Source: Marinobacter pelagius (GTDB lineage Bacteria; Pseudomonadota; Gammaproteobacteria; Pseudomonadales; Oleiphilaceae). Taken from it: a stretch of 64,000 nucleotides of DNA. The DNA lies in contig NZ_FOUR01000009.1 of the NCBI RefSeq assembly GCF_900114925.1, positions 1 to 64,000 of the forward strand. The letters run 5' to 3'. Below, in pieces: positions 20,851 to 28,570 of this stretch. Each line of letters starts with the position of its first letter. Positions within the stretch are counted from its first letter, which is position 1. The notes beneath the pieces are model-generated. The model worked only from the letters and a program-made list of their open reading frames with translations, was not told the origin of the DNA and did no database searches. The position numbers and the translations under genes are program-made.

Positions 20851-20869
20851 TTTTGCGTATGGTGCAAAA
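20851..20869. promoter_or_regulatory. Candidate operator of the IclR regulator
   Basis: TTTTGC (20851-20856), a 7-bp spacer and GCAAAA (20864-20869) form an inverted repeat in the gap between the IclR gene and the divergent small gene. Size and position suit autoregulation by an IclR protein, but there is no direct evidence. Confidence 0.3.
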
Positions 20870-20977
20870 TCTAGCGCCGGCCGGCTCAGGGAGCAACACC
20901 CAAACCCCGTGTTATTGCTTACTGGGTTTCCGCCGTTTCAGCCCCATAATGGAAGTATTGTTTGATTGGGAGTGCTT

Positions 20978-21208
20978 ATGCCTGATACCACCAAAAACAC
21001 CGAAGACCGTCGCAAAGACAGGAAATTCGCCGTCTCGGCAAACCGTGGCCAGGCCAGCCACCGTGTCCGTTACGTGGAGACCGGGGGCGCCCTGGTGGAT
21101 ACCGAGGAATGCACCTTCTGTCAGTCGGTTCCGGATCTGCAGGAAGGCGAAAAGGAAAAGGCGGCCAGAACCGAACCGGACTCCGGCCGCCAGCAGTCAT
21201 CTGACTGA
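20978..21208 (+). CDS. Small conserved-looking hydrophilic protein, unknown
   Basis: The 76-residue product starts at ATG 20978 after a GGGAG box (20968-20972). It is strongly hydrophilic, with a basic N-terminal half (DRRKDRKFAVSANRGQASHRVRY) and an ECTFCQSV segment containing a CxxC pair (about residues 44-47). The tail is charged and probably disordered. The CxxC could bind metal, but the protein is too short to assign. It is followed by a palindrome that straddles the hemH stop codon. Confidence 0.55.
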   Translation: MPDTTKNTEDRRKDRKFAVSANRGQASHRVRYVETGGALVDTEECTFCQSVPDLQEGEKEKAARTEPDSGRQQSSD

Positions 21209-21228
21209 TCGCGTGTACGGCGGATCCC

Positions 21229-22338
21229 TTAGAGGGATCTGCCGGGGTATGTCATTTCTTTTTGCTGGTCCGCGCGCTTCTGGCGCTGCGCCAGGCTTTC
21301 CGGGTCATTGGTCGGAATCTGCCAGCCCGCAATGTTGTCCTCAATCAGCTTCACCAGGGCTTCGATGTGGCCCGGTGTCGCATTCAGAGCCGGGATATAA
21401 CTGAATCCCTCACCACCGGCTTCCATGAAATACTCGCGGTTTTCCTCGTTGATTTCCTCGATCGTCTCCAGACAGTCGGAGGAGAATCCGGGGCAGAACA
21501 CATCTATCGATTTGATACCTTTGCCCGGAAGCGATTTCAACGTCTCGTCCGTGTAGGGCTTCAGCCATTCCTCGCGCCCGAAGCGGGACTGGAAGGTGGT
21601 CATGTAGTCCTCCGGCGAGAGCCCCAGGCGCTCGGCCAACAGGCGCGAGGTCTTGTGGCACTCGCAGTGGTAAGGATCACCTCTCAGGAGATACTTCAGG
21701 GGAACCCCGTGGTAGGACAGGATCAGCTTGTCCTTGCGGCCATGGTTGGCCCAGTGGGCCTCGATGTGACGGGCCATGGCCTCGATGTAAGGCGGGTAAT
21801 CCGGGTAATGCGACACAAAGCGCAGGTCCGGCAGCCAGCGGCGCTTGGTGAAGTCCCTGGCCACCGCATCAAACGTGGAGGCCGATGTCGAGGCCGAGTA
21901 CTGGGGGTAGAGCGGCAACACCAGCAGCTTACGCACGCCCTGTTCCTGCATTTCATCCAGTACCTTGCTGATGGACGGATTGCCATAACGCATGGCGAAC
22001 CCGACCACAACGTTTGGCCCATACTTCTTCTTCAGCGCCTCGCGTATGCCTTCCGCCTGTTTGGCGGTATGAAGCAGGAGGGGGGAGCCCTCCGCTTCCC
22101 ACACACTGGCATAGGCCTCGGCGCTGCGCTTCGGGCGGATGCGCAGGATGATACCGTTCAGAATCAGCCACCACAGGGGGCGGGGAACCTCCACCACCCT
22201 GGGATCCCAGAGGAACTCGGCCAGATAGCGTCGAAGGGCTGAAGTGGTGGGGGCGTCCGGGGTGCCAAGGTTGGTCACCAGAACGCCCAGCCTTTCGGGC
22301 TGGTTATGGCTGAAATTCTCTGAGCCTTTGTATTTCAT
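21229..22338 (-). CDS. hemH: Ferrochelatase
   Basis: HemH inserts ferrous iron into protoporphyrin IX, the last step of haem synthesis. The 369-residue protein has the N-terminal LGVLVTNLGTPDAPT (about 17-31), PLYPQYSASTSAS (about 142-154), the catalytic His210 in LSYHGVP and the acidic CPGFSSDCLETIEEI (about 284-298). Cysteines in YHCECHK (about 223-229) resemble those that bind a [2Fe-2S] cluster in some bacterial ferrochelatases, but the full set is not confirmed. It is a single gene convergent with the small ORF. Confidence 0.96.
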   Translation of the reverse strand: MKYKGSENFSHNQPERLGVLVTNLGTPDAPTTSALRRYLAEFLWDPRVVEVPRPLWWLILNGIILRIRPKRSAEAYASVWEAEGSPLLLHTAKQAEGIREALKKKYGPNVVVGFAMRYGNPSISKVLDEMQEQGVRKLLVLPLYPQYSASTSASTFDAVARDFTKRRWLPDLRFVSHYPDYPPYIEAMARHIEAHWANHGRKDKLILSYHGVPLKYLLRGDPYHCECHKTSRLLAERLGLSPEDYMTTFQSRFGREEWLKPYTDETLKSLPGKGIKSIDVFCPGFSSDCLETIEEINEENREYFMEAGGEGFSYIPALNATPGHIEALVKLIEDNIAGWQIPTNDPESLAQRQKRADQQKEMTYPGRSL

Positions 22339-22374
22339 TCAAGTCGGTCCCTGTTCTGGTTTATGGGCGGGCGG

Positions 22375-22806
22375 CTACCCCTTGTTCTGTGCCTGTTGCG
22401 CCATCCTCGGTGCCAGGCCACTGATGTCGTAGCCAGCATTACGGGCCTTGGTGAAAATTTCCTGGGCCGGATTGGAGCGGGCAGCGCTGAGTGCCCAGAG
22501 GACGGTGCAGCGGGTGCCGGAACGGCAGAAAGCCAATACGGGCTTTGCCGCGTCCCGGATCATCGGTGCAAACCGATCCACGTCCTCATCCGTGATATTG
22601 CCGGATTCAACCGGCATGTAGACCCACTCAAGTCCCTGTTCCTTCGCGGCGGCCTCGATATCCGCCATGGACGGCTGGCCAGGTTCTTCGTGATCCGGGC
22701 GGTTCGCAACGAGGGTCTTGAAGCCCAGGCGAGCCGCTTCGGCCACATCATCCACGCTGATCTGTGGCGCTACGGAAATGGTGTCGTCAATCTTTCGGAT
22801 ATCCAT
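22375..22806 (-). CDS. TIGR01244/DUF442 sulfurtransferase-phosphatase-like protein
   Basis: The 143-residue protein is a DUF442 domain: ISVDDVAEAARLGFKTLVANRPDHEEPGQP (about 16-45) and the PTP-like loop FCRSGTRC (about 93-100) with its catalytic cysteine. This domain is fused to or encoded with persulfide dioxygenase in bigR/blh operons, where it acts on sulfane sulfur. The GGAGG six bases before ATG 22806 supports this start. It follows two YeeE/YedE transporter genes on the same strand (46 bp gap), which supports a sulfur role. Confidence 0.85.
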   Translation of the reverse strand: MDIRKIDDTISVAPQISVDDVAEAARLGFKTLVANRPDHEEPGQPSMADIEAAAKEQGLEWVYMPVESGNITDEDVDRFAPMIRDAAKPVLAFCRSGTRCTVLWALSAARSNPAQEIFTKARNAGYDISGLAPRMAQQAQNKG

Positions 22807-22851
22807 GGAGTACCTCCGCAATCTTGGTGGGCCTAAAGTACCAGAAATTGT

Positions 22852-23277
22852 TCAGGCTTTTGCCCGGTTCCGCTCAATTAATTCGAAAATCACCATACCG
22901 GCGACCATCGAGGCAACAAAAACGGCTGCCTTGATCTCGCCAGCGCCCAGGGCAACGATGCCAGGACCCGGGCAGAAGCCGGCAACGCCCCAGCCAACAC
23001 CGAACATGAGGCTGCCGATGACCAGGCGCTTGTCGATATGGTTGTGGGACGGAATCTTGATGTTGAAACCGAGAAACGACAGGGTCCGGCGGCGGGCGAC
23101 GGCAAACGCGACAACGCCGACGATGATGGCACCACCCATGACAAAAGCCAGGGACGGATCCCAGAGGCCGGCGATATCAAGGAAGCCCAGTACCTTTTCC
23201 GGGTTGGCCATGCCGGAAACAATCAGGCCGAAACCGAAAATCAGGCCGGCAAACAGGGATGCAAGGGAATACTTCAT
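22852..23277 (-). CDS. YeeE/YedE family transporter, second half (PmpB-like)
   Basis: The 141-residue protein has four membrane helices and the conserved GVGWGVAGFCPGPGIVALGAG segment (about 96-116), whose cysteine is the sulfur-relay residue of YeeE-type channels. YeeE-type proteins import thiosulfate or related sulfur compounds; half-size pairs such as this are known from persulfide-detoxification operons. The ATG at 23277 is used instead of an upstream TTG. It starts 6 bp after its partner gene ends. Confidence 0.87.
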   Translation of the reverse strand: MKYSLASLFAGLIFGFGLIVSGMANPEKVLGFLDIAGLWDPSLAFVMGGAIIVGVVAFAVARRRTLSFLGFNIKIPSHNHIDKRLVIGSLMFGVGWGVAGFCPGPGIVALGAGEIKAAVFVASMVAGMVIFELIERNRAKA

Positions 23278-23283
23278 ACTCAA

Positions 23284-23721
23284 TCAGACTCCAAGCACGT
23301 GACGGATAACAAATACGGTAATGAAACCTGTGGCCATGAAACTCAGGGTGGCCGCCAGCGAGCGCAGGGAGAGGCGGGACAGACCGCAGACGCCGTGACC
23401 ACTGGTGCAACCGGAGCCGTAGCGGGTGCCGACGCCTACCAGCAGGCCGGCAATGATCAGGGCCGGGTAGCCGGCGTTGATCTCGATGGCGGGCAGATCA
23501 CCGGCCAGAAGCCAAACTGCCGGAGCGCCCAGCAGGCCGAGCATGAAGGCCACACGCCAGGCGATGTCGCCCTTCAGGGGTGTCAGCAGGCCGCCGAGGA
23601 TACCGCTGATGCCCGCGATGCGGCCGTTGAGCAACAGAAAGCTGGCCGCTGCCAGGCCAACCAGAATACCGCCGGCCAAAGCCGACCAGGGAGTGAAATT
23701 ACTCCAGGCAATCTCGATCAT
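23284..23721 (-). CDS. YeeE/YedE family transporter, first half (PmpA-like)
   Basis: The 145-residue protein has four membrane helices and the signature [22 protein letters not shown] (about 101-122) with two cysteines characteristic of the family. Together with the next gene it would make a complete YeeE-like pore. A terminator hairpin at 23790-23816 on the same strand lies 69 bp upstream, so the transcript must start after it or read through it. Confidence 0.88.
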   Translation of the reverse strand: MIEIAWSNFTPWSALAGGILVGLAAASFLLLNGRIAGISGILGGLLTPLKGDIAWRVAFMLGLLGAPAVWLLAGDLPAIEINAGYPALIIAGLLVGVGTRYGSGCTSGHGVCGLSRLSLRSLAATLSFMATGFITVFVIRHVLGV

Positions 23722-23789
23722 TTACTACTCCGTGAGGACAGGTTTTTGATTACAGGAATAAGCTTATAAGGGCGGGCAATAATACCACG

Positions 23790-23816
23790 AAAAAAGCCCG
23801 GCAAGGGATGCCGGGC
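23790..23816 (-). terminator. Rho-independent terminator (minus strand) upstream of the YeeE genes
   Basis: On the minus strand GCCCGGCA and TGCCGGGC form an 8-bp stem around a 5-base loop, followed by six U. No annotated minus-strand gene lies directly upstream within the gap 23722-24068, so it must end an unannotated short transcript or act as a leader attenuator. The rest of the gap contains the likely phasin promoter region (TACAAT at 24025-24030) and no convincing ORF. Confidence 0.75.
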
Positions 23817-24068
23817 AGAGGCGTGCGAGTAGTATCCATGAAAGACTTCCAGACAAACCGGCATCAGCAGGGACACCGGTATGGTGAAGTATTGACCATA
23901 TTTTGAACACTTCAAGCGAGAGCCCGTTTCGTTTGAAAACATTTTTTCATATCGAATGCGTGTTTATACTGCGGCCTTTCCCTGTGCGGGTTTCAGCGCC
24001 ACTGCAATCCCGCCGGGGGTGTAATACAATAGGGGCCTGAAGCGAAATTTCCACCCCGAGGTTGATAA

Positions 24069-24485
24069 ATGTCAGACGAAAAATCCCCAAAGCCGGAGAC
24101 CGACGCGCAGCTGGCCGCCAGGATCAAGGGTTCTGCACGGCAGATCTGGCTGGCGGGGCTCGGTGCCTACACCAAGGCCGAAGAAGACACCGGCCGGTTT
24201 TTCGAGCGTCTGGTGCAGGAAGGCGAACAGCTGGAGAGCAAGACCCGGGGCGTGGTTGGCAAGCAGATCAAGTCCGTGGAAGACCGGGTCGAAGGTGTCC
24301 GTGAGCGGGCCACCGGTACCTGGGACAAGCTCGAGAACATGTTTGACGAGCGGGTATCCGGTGCCTTGCGTCGGCTGGGCATTCACCGCCGTGAAGAGAT
24401 CGAGGCCCTGGAGCGCCGGATCGAGATCCTGGAAACAGAGTTGAACCTGATTCGCAACCGATCCGGGAGTGACGAGGAAGAGTAG
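24069..24485 (+). CDS. PhaF/PhaI-type phasin
   Basis: Phasins coat polyhydroxyalkanoate granules and help partition them. The 138-residue protein carries the family signature ARQIWLAGLGAYTKAEEDTG (about 24-43) followed by a long amphipathic helix. The C-terminal part (about 105-132, REEIEALERRIEILETELN) is a leucine-zipper-like coiled coil. It lacks the Ala/Lys-rich DNA-binding tail of PhaF, so it is closer to PhaI. It converges on a phaD-like regulator with only 1 bp between stops. Confidence 0.88.
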   Translation: MSDEKSPKPETDAQLAARIKGSARQIWLAGLGAYTKAEEDTGRFFERLVQEGEQLESKTRGVVGKQIKSVEDRVEGVRERATGTWDKLENMFDERVSGALRRLGIHRREEIEALERRIEILETELNLIRNRSGSDEEE

Positions 24486-24486
24486 G

Positions 24487-25116
24487 TCAAAGGTAGTCCC
24501 GGCTCATCAGCCGGACTTCGTCCTGTTCCCCGGGGGCGAGGTAGGGAAGAACCAGGTGCATCATCTGGTAAACCCCGCGGCCCGGGTCCACGGATTCCCG
24601 ATCTTCAAGGTGTGACAGCGTATCAAAACTACTCCAGTAACAAGATGTTAGCGTTAACTGTTCACACAAAGATTCAAGTTCTTCCCCGTTTATTTCCATC
24701 ATCCCCTGACGCCGGAAACTCTCGCAGATCACCTGAAAAGCGGTGGTCTTCTTTTTAAGAAGCCTCTTGAATCTCGCCTGCAGCTGGTCGTATCGCGACA
24801 GCACATTGACCAGGTCCTGGTAGAGGAAGCGGTACCTCGCCACCGTCTCGAACATCAGGTGCAGGAAGAAGCCGTTCTGGTCCAGGCTGATGTCCGCATC
24901 TTCCGGTACTGCCAGCAAATCGAGCATTTCAGCCTCGAACCGTCCGAACAGTTCCTCGACGATGTCGCCCTTGCTCTTGAAGTGGTAATAGAGGTTGCCC
25001 GGGCTGATCTCCAGTTCGTCGGAGATCAGCAGGGTGGTCACGTTCGGCTCCCCGACGCAGTTGAACAGGGTCAGGCTGGTATCGAGGATGCGGTCGCGGG
25101 TTTTGATTTTTTTCAT
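24487..25116 (-). CDS. TetR family regulator (PhaD-like)
   Basis: The 209-residue protein has the TetR helix-turn-helix (about residues 6-52, with NVTTLLISDELEISPGNLYYHFKSKGDI) and a large helical ligand domain. Similarity to PhaD and the convergent phasin gene point to control of polyhydroxyalkanoate granule genes, with acyl-CoA-like effectors in known PhaD proteins. It is followed upstream by xthA on the same strand with an 18-bp gap. Confidence 0.83.
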   Translation of the reverse strand: MKKIKTRDRILDTSLTLFNCVGEPNVTTLLISDELEISPGNLYYHFKSKGDIVEELFGRFEAEMLDLLAVPEDADISLDQNGFFLHLMFETVARYRFLYQDLVNVLSRYDQLQARFKRLLKKKTTAFQVICESFRRQGMMEINGEELESLCEQLTLTSCYWSSFDTLSHLEDRESVDPGRGVYQMMHLVLPYLAPGEQDEVRLMSRDYL

Positions 25117-25134
25117 GTCGCGCCCGGCCGCGCC

Positions 25135-25947
25135 TCAGAGATCGAAACTGGCCCAGACCGGACAGTGGTCCGAGGGCCGTTCCATGGCGCGAATGTCATA
25201 GGAAACCCCGGCCGCTCGGGCCTTGGGCAGCAGGCTGTCGCTGGCCATGATCAGGTCAATGCGCAGGCCGCGCCTGGGATCCCGCTCGAATCCCCGGCTG
25301 CGGTAATCAAACCAGCTGAAGGTGTTGTCCTCTTCCGGGTGCAGGTACCGGAACACGTCGGTAAAGCCTCGCTGTTCGACCTGGCTGAGCCATTCCCGCT
25401 CCTCGGGCAGGAAGCTGGTCTTGCCGGTGCGCAGCCAGCGCTTGGCGTTGTCGGCTCCGATCCCGATATCCCTGTCGGTGGGTGAGATGTTCATGTCGCC
25501 CATCACCACGACATGGCCGCCCTCTTTTTTCAGGTCATCCAGGTAGCGCATCAGGTCCGCGTAAAACTTTTCCTTGGCCGGAAATTTCACCGGATGGTCG
25601 CGGTTCTCGCCCTGGGGGAAATAACCGTTGATGACCGTCAGCTTTTCGCCGTTGACGGTGAACTGGCCGGTGATCAGCCGGCGCTGGGAGTCCTCGCCGT
25701 CCCAGGGATAACCCTTGAGCACCCTCTCGGGCTCTTCTTTTGAGAGCAGGGCAACGCCGTAGTGGGTCTTCTGGCCGTGGAAATGGACCCGATAACCCAG
25801 CTTATGAATCTCCTCCACCGGAAAATTCTCATCCTGCACCTTGGTTTCCTGCAGCCCGATCACGTCGGGGTTCAGGTCCCGGATTACGGCTTCAAGCTGG
25901 TGCAAACGGGTGCGAATACTGTTGACGTTGAAGGATACAAACATCAT
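25135..25947 (-). CDS. xthA: Exodeoxyribonuclease III
   Basis: The enzyme is the AP endonuclease and 3'-5' exonuclease of base excision repair. The 270-residue protein has the exonuclease/endonuclease/phosphatase motifs: FNVNSIRTRL (about 6-15), LQETK with catalytic Glu (about 34-38), NGYFPQG (about 106-112), GDMNISPTD (about 150-158), RIDLIMAS (about 229-236) and PSDHCPV with catalytic His (about 257-263). The second Met could also be the start. Confidence 0.95.
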   Translation of the reverse strand: MMFVSFNVNSIRTRLHQLEAVIRDLNPDVIGLQETKVQDENFPVEEIHKLGYRVHFHGQKTHYGVALLSKEEPERVLKGYPWDGEDSQRRLITGQFTVNGEKLTVINGYFPQGENRDHPVKFPAKEKFYADLMRYLDDLKKEGGHVVVMGDMNISPTDRDIGIGADNAKRWLRTGKTSFLPEEREWLSQVEQRGFTDVFRYLHPEEDNTFSWFDYRSRGFERDPRRGLRIDLIMASDSLLPKARAAGVSYDIRAMERPSDHCPVWASFDL

Positions 25948-26028
25948 GGCTGCATAGGTCTCCGGCGTAGGTTCCGGCGGAGTTTAACACACTGGTACGG
26001 GGTTGCTGCCTTGGCAGCACAGACAGGA

Positions 26029-26778
26029 TCAGGGAGTCAGTTCACATTCCGGGTAACTGGCGATGTCGTAGCGGATGTGGGCCTGGTAATTGGTATCGGA
26101 GTCCCTGCGGATATTGGTCAGGCCCAGGTAATGGGTGAGTGCGCCCCGGTCGTTATAGCCGAGCTGTATCGGGTCCACCAGGAAGCGCAGGATCATGCTG
26201 GTGGGCCGAATGGCGACCTCGAGGTCCGCTTCCAGATCGGGATGCTCGCTCGGCTCAAGAATAAAGCCATAGAGTTCGCCCCGGGTCGGGCCCAGGAACC
26301 GGAACTCCACCGAGCGGCCCTGCTGCAACGCGGACCAGTGCTCGCGAACCAGGTTGTCAAACCCGGCATCAACCACGGCACGCCCCTGAATCGGCACATT
26401 GAAGGCCTGGGTTTCGCCTGAGGGGGTTACCCAGTCAACCTCTATCATGCCTTCGCCCGGGTAGCTGATCCGGAGCGATTCATCGAAACGGGGCTGGTTG
26501 AAATCCACTTCCGGCTGAACGGGGGAACGTTCGTACCCGAGTGATTTCTCCGCAAAGCTGTCATTCTGATTCGGTTCACGATATTCCACCTGATGATTCA
26601 GGGGGCGGAACTGGCCCTCGGTACATTCGCCTTCAACCTGATGGTGCTCGGTATAGAGCACTTCCCCGTTCTCCGCCCGGGCCTCACCGGAGAACTGGAA
26701 GGTTTTTCCGTAACAGGCTCCGGTGGCAGCCAACAGCAACAGCAACAGGGTCAGGGCAGGCCTACGCATCCGCTTCAT
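26029..26778 (-). CDS. Exported protein of unknown function, last gene of the lipid operon
   Basis: The 249-residue protein has a signal peptide (basic MKRMRRP then a hydrophobic run to about residue 20, TGACYG near the cleavage site). A soluble domain of about 220 residues follows, starting KTFQFSGEARAENGEVLYTEHH; beta-rich composition suggests a periplasmic lipid- or pigment-binding barrel, but I recognise no family with certainty. It is not the usual DUF3833 sequence. Its ATG overlaps the stop of the DUF2878 gene (ATGA), so it is translated as part of the eight-gene unit. Confidence 0.8.
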   Translation of the reverse strand: MKRMRRPALTLLLLLLAATGACYGKTFQFSGEARAENGEVLYTEHHQVEGECTEGQFRPLNHQVEYREPNQNDSFAEKSLGYERSPVQPEVDFNQPRFDESLRISYPGEGMIEVDWVTPSGETQAFNVPIQGRAVVDAGFDNLVREHWSALQQGRSVEFRFLGPTRGELYGFILEPSEHPDLEADLEVAIRPTSMILRFLVDPIQLGYNDRGALTHYLGLTNIRRDSDTNYQAHIRYDIASYPECELTP

Positions 26779-27296
26779 TGTGCGAGCTCCGGATAAAGGT
26801 ATTTGCGAATGAACAGCAGCAGCGGAAATACCACCAGCCAGCCCACCGCGAGTGCCAGCAGTGATTGAGTCTGGTCGGGCAGGGACACAGCACCGAGCTT
26901 GCTGGCAGACCAGTAGGCAAAGGGGCCGGCGATGGGCGCCAGCACAAAGGGCAACCAGCGATTCCGGCTGATCCAGTCCAGCGAATGACACAGGGTGGTC
27001 ATGAAAATGGCCCAGATCGCCACCAGCCACGGGGGCACGATCAGTAGCTCGGCGGTCTCCGAATAGAGTACGCCGGTCTGGAACCAGAGCGTATCCAGGG
27101 CTGCGCCCACCACGGTGCCGAAGCCGATGAACTGCAGTTCGCTGAACCGCTTCTGGCTGACCAGCACGAAGTGCAAGATCAGGAACAGGCCTATGATCAG
27201 AACCGCAAGCCGGTTCGGATACAGCACACAAAGAAGCCATCCCGCCTGGAACAGGACAAAGTTCAGAACCTTGCGGGAAGTTTCCGAGGCAATCAT
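26775..27296 (-). CDS. DUF2878 membrane protein
   Basis: The 173-residue protein has five or six hydrophobic helices and conserved polar residues within them (LYPNRLAV, DTLWFQTGVL, PPWLVAIWAIFMTTLCHSLDW), the pattern of DUF2878. The family is commonly encoded beside cyclopropane-fatty-acid synthase homologues in marine gammaproteobacteria. Function unknown. It overlaps both neighbours by four bases (ATGA). Confidence 0.85.
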   Translation of the reverse strand: MIASETSRKVLNFVLFQAGWLLCVLYPNRLAVLIIGLFLILHFVLVSQKRFSELQFIGFGTVVGAALDTLWFQTGVLYSETAELLIVPPWLVAIWAIFMTTLCHSLDWISRNRWLPFVLAPIAGPFAYWSASKLGAVSLPDQTQSLLALAVGWLVVFPLLLFIRKYLYPELAQ

Positions 27297-28570
27297 ACGC
27301 TCAGGATGTTCGCACGTTTGTTGCCGGGCTTGGCAAACACCAGCTGGGACACGCCGATGGCCCGCTCACTGAATCCCGCCTCGCAGTAGGCAAAGTAGAA
27401 ATGCCACAAGCGGCGGAACGCCTGGTCATAGCCCATCTGATCCAGACTGTCTTTCCTGGCCATGAAACGCTCGCACCAGTCCCGCAGGGTGCGGGCGTAA
27501 TGGAAGCCGATATCTTCCGAATGGGTCAGCACCAGGTTCGAGCCGTTGCGAACCGATTCCAGGATGGCACCGAACGAGGGAATGAAGCTGCCCGGAAAGA
27601 TAAAGCGCTGGATGAAATCCACGTTCTTCAGGGCGCGCGCGTACCGTTGCTCGGGCATGTTGATGGCCTGCACCAGGGCCAGGCCATCGGGCTTGAGCAG
27701 GGCATTGATCTGCTGAAAATAGCTATCCAGAAACTGTGGGCCGACTGCCTCGATCATTTCAATGGAGACCAGCTTGTCGAACTGGCCCTCGAGATCCCGA
27801 TAGTCGTCGAACAGCAGGGTAATACGATCTTCCAGTCCCTCGGCCTTGACCCGCGCCTTGGCCAGATCTAGCTGTTCCCGGGAGATGGTCGTGGTGGTGA
27901 CGTGGCAGCCAAAATGCTTGGCGGCATGGATGGCAAAGCCGCCCCAGCCGGTGCCGATCTCGATCACGCGATCGTCCGGGCCGAGATCCAGTTTCCGGCA
28001 GATGGTATCCAGCTTGTGGACCGCCGCTTCTTCCAGGGTGGCATCCTCCCGGGGATAGATGGCCGAGGAGTACATCATGGTGGGGTCCAGGAAGGTTTCG
28101 AACAGGTCGTTGCCCAGGTCGTAGTGGGCACTGATGTTCTTACGGGAGCCCTCTTTGGTGTTGCGGTTGAGCCAGTGCAGGCCTTTGAGGGCAGGCTTGG
28201 TGACCCAGCTGAACCGGTCCTCGAATTCGTTCATCCGGTCGACATTGCGGGTGAAGAAGCGCAGCAGCGATACCAGATCCGGAGTGGACCAGTCGCCGGC
28301 CACGTAAGCCTCGGCGGCACCCACGCCACCGCCGGTCAGCAGATCCCGCCAGGTGCTGTGGTCGTGGATGACCAGTTCGGCCGGAGCGTAACGGGTATCG
28401 CCGTCACCAAAGATGAGGGTTTCGGCACCCGCCTCCCTGATGGTCAACACGCCGTGCTGAAGGACCTTGAGCTGCTGAAGCACCAGTTGCCGGGCAATTC
28501 GACTCATCAATGGCAGGTTGCCGGAGTCGGCATGTTCGCGTGTATCGACGGATGTATTCAGGTTCTCCAT
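27293..28570 (-). CDS. cfa: Cyclopropane-fatty-acyl-phospholipid synthase family methyltransferase
   Basis: The 425-residue protein is a Cfa/CmaA-type SAM-dependent enzyme acting on unsaturated acyl chains of membrane phospholipids. The N-terminal lipid-binding domain covers about 1-130. The catalytic domain contains NISAHYDLGNDLFETFLDPTMMYSSA (about 144-169), the SAM motif VIEIGTGWGGFAIHAA (about 205-220) and CEAGFSERAIGVSQLVFAK at the C-terminus. Location among an FAD oxidoreductase, a desaturase and DUF1365 suggests it may be a specialised methyltransferase (for example methyl-branched or furan fatty acid) and not the housekeeping synthase. Confidence 0.88.
   Translation of the reverse strand: MENLNTSVDTREHADSGNLPLMSRIARQLVLQQLKVLQHGVLTIREAGAETLIFGDGDTRYAPAELVIHDHSTWRDLLTGGGVGAAEAYVAGDWSTPDLVSLLRFFTRNVDRMNEFEDRFSWVTKPALKGLHWLNRNTKEGSRKNISAHYDLGNDLFETFLDPTMMYSSAIYPREDATLEEAAVHKLDTICRKLDLGPDDRVIEIGTGWGGFAIHAAKHFGCHVTTTTISREQLDLAKARVKAEGLEDRITLLFDDYRDLEGQFDKLVSIEMIEAVGPQFLDSYFQQINALLKPDGLALVQAINMPEQRYARALKNVDFIQRFIFPGSFIPSFGAILESVRNGSNLVLTHSEDIGFHYARTLRDWCERFMARKDSLDQMGYDQAFRRLWHFYFAYCEAGFSERAIGVSQLVFAKPGNKRANILSV

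Noticed and set aside
23718..23942. 74-residue minus-strand ORF in the gap between YeeE and phasin genes
   Set aside because: It runs straight through a strong intrinsic terminator and has no family resemblance or good ribosome-binding site.
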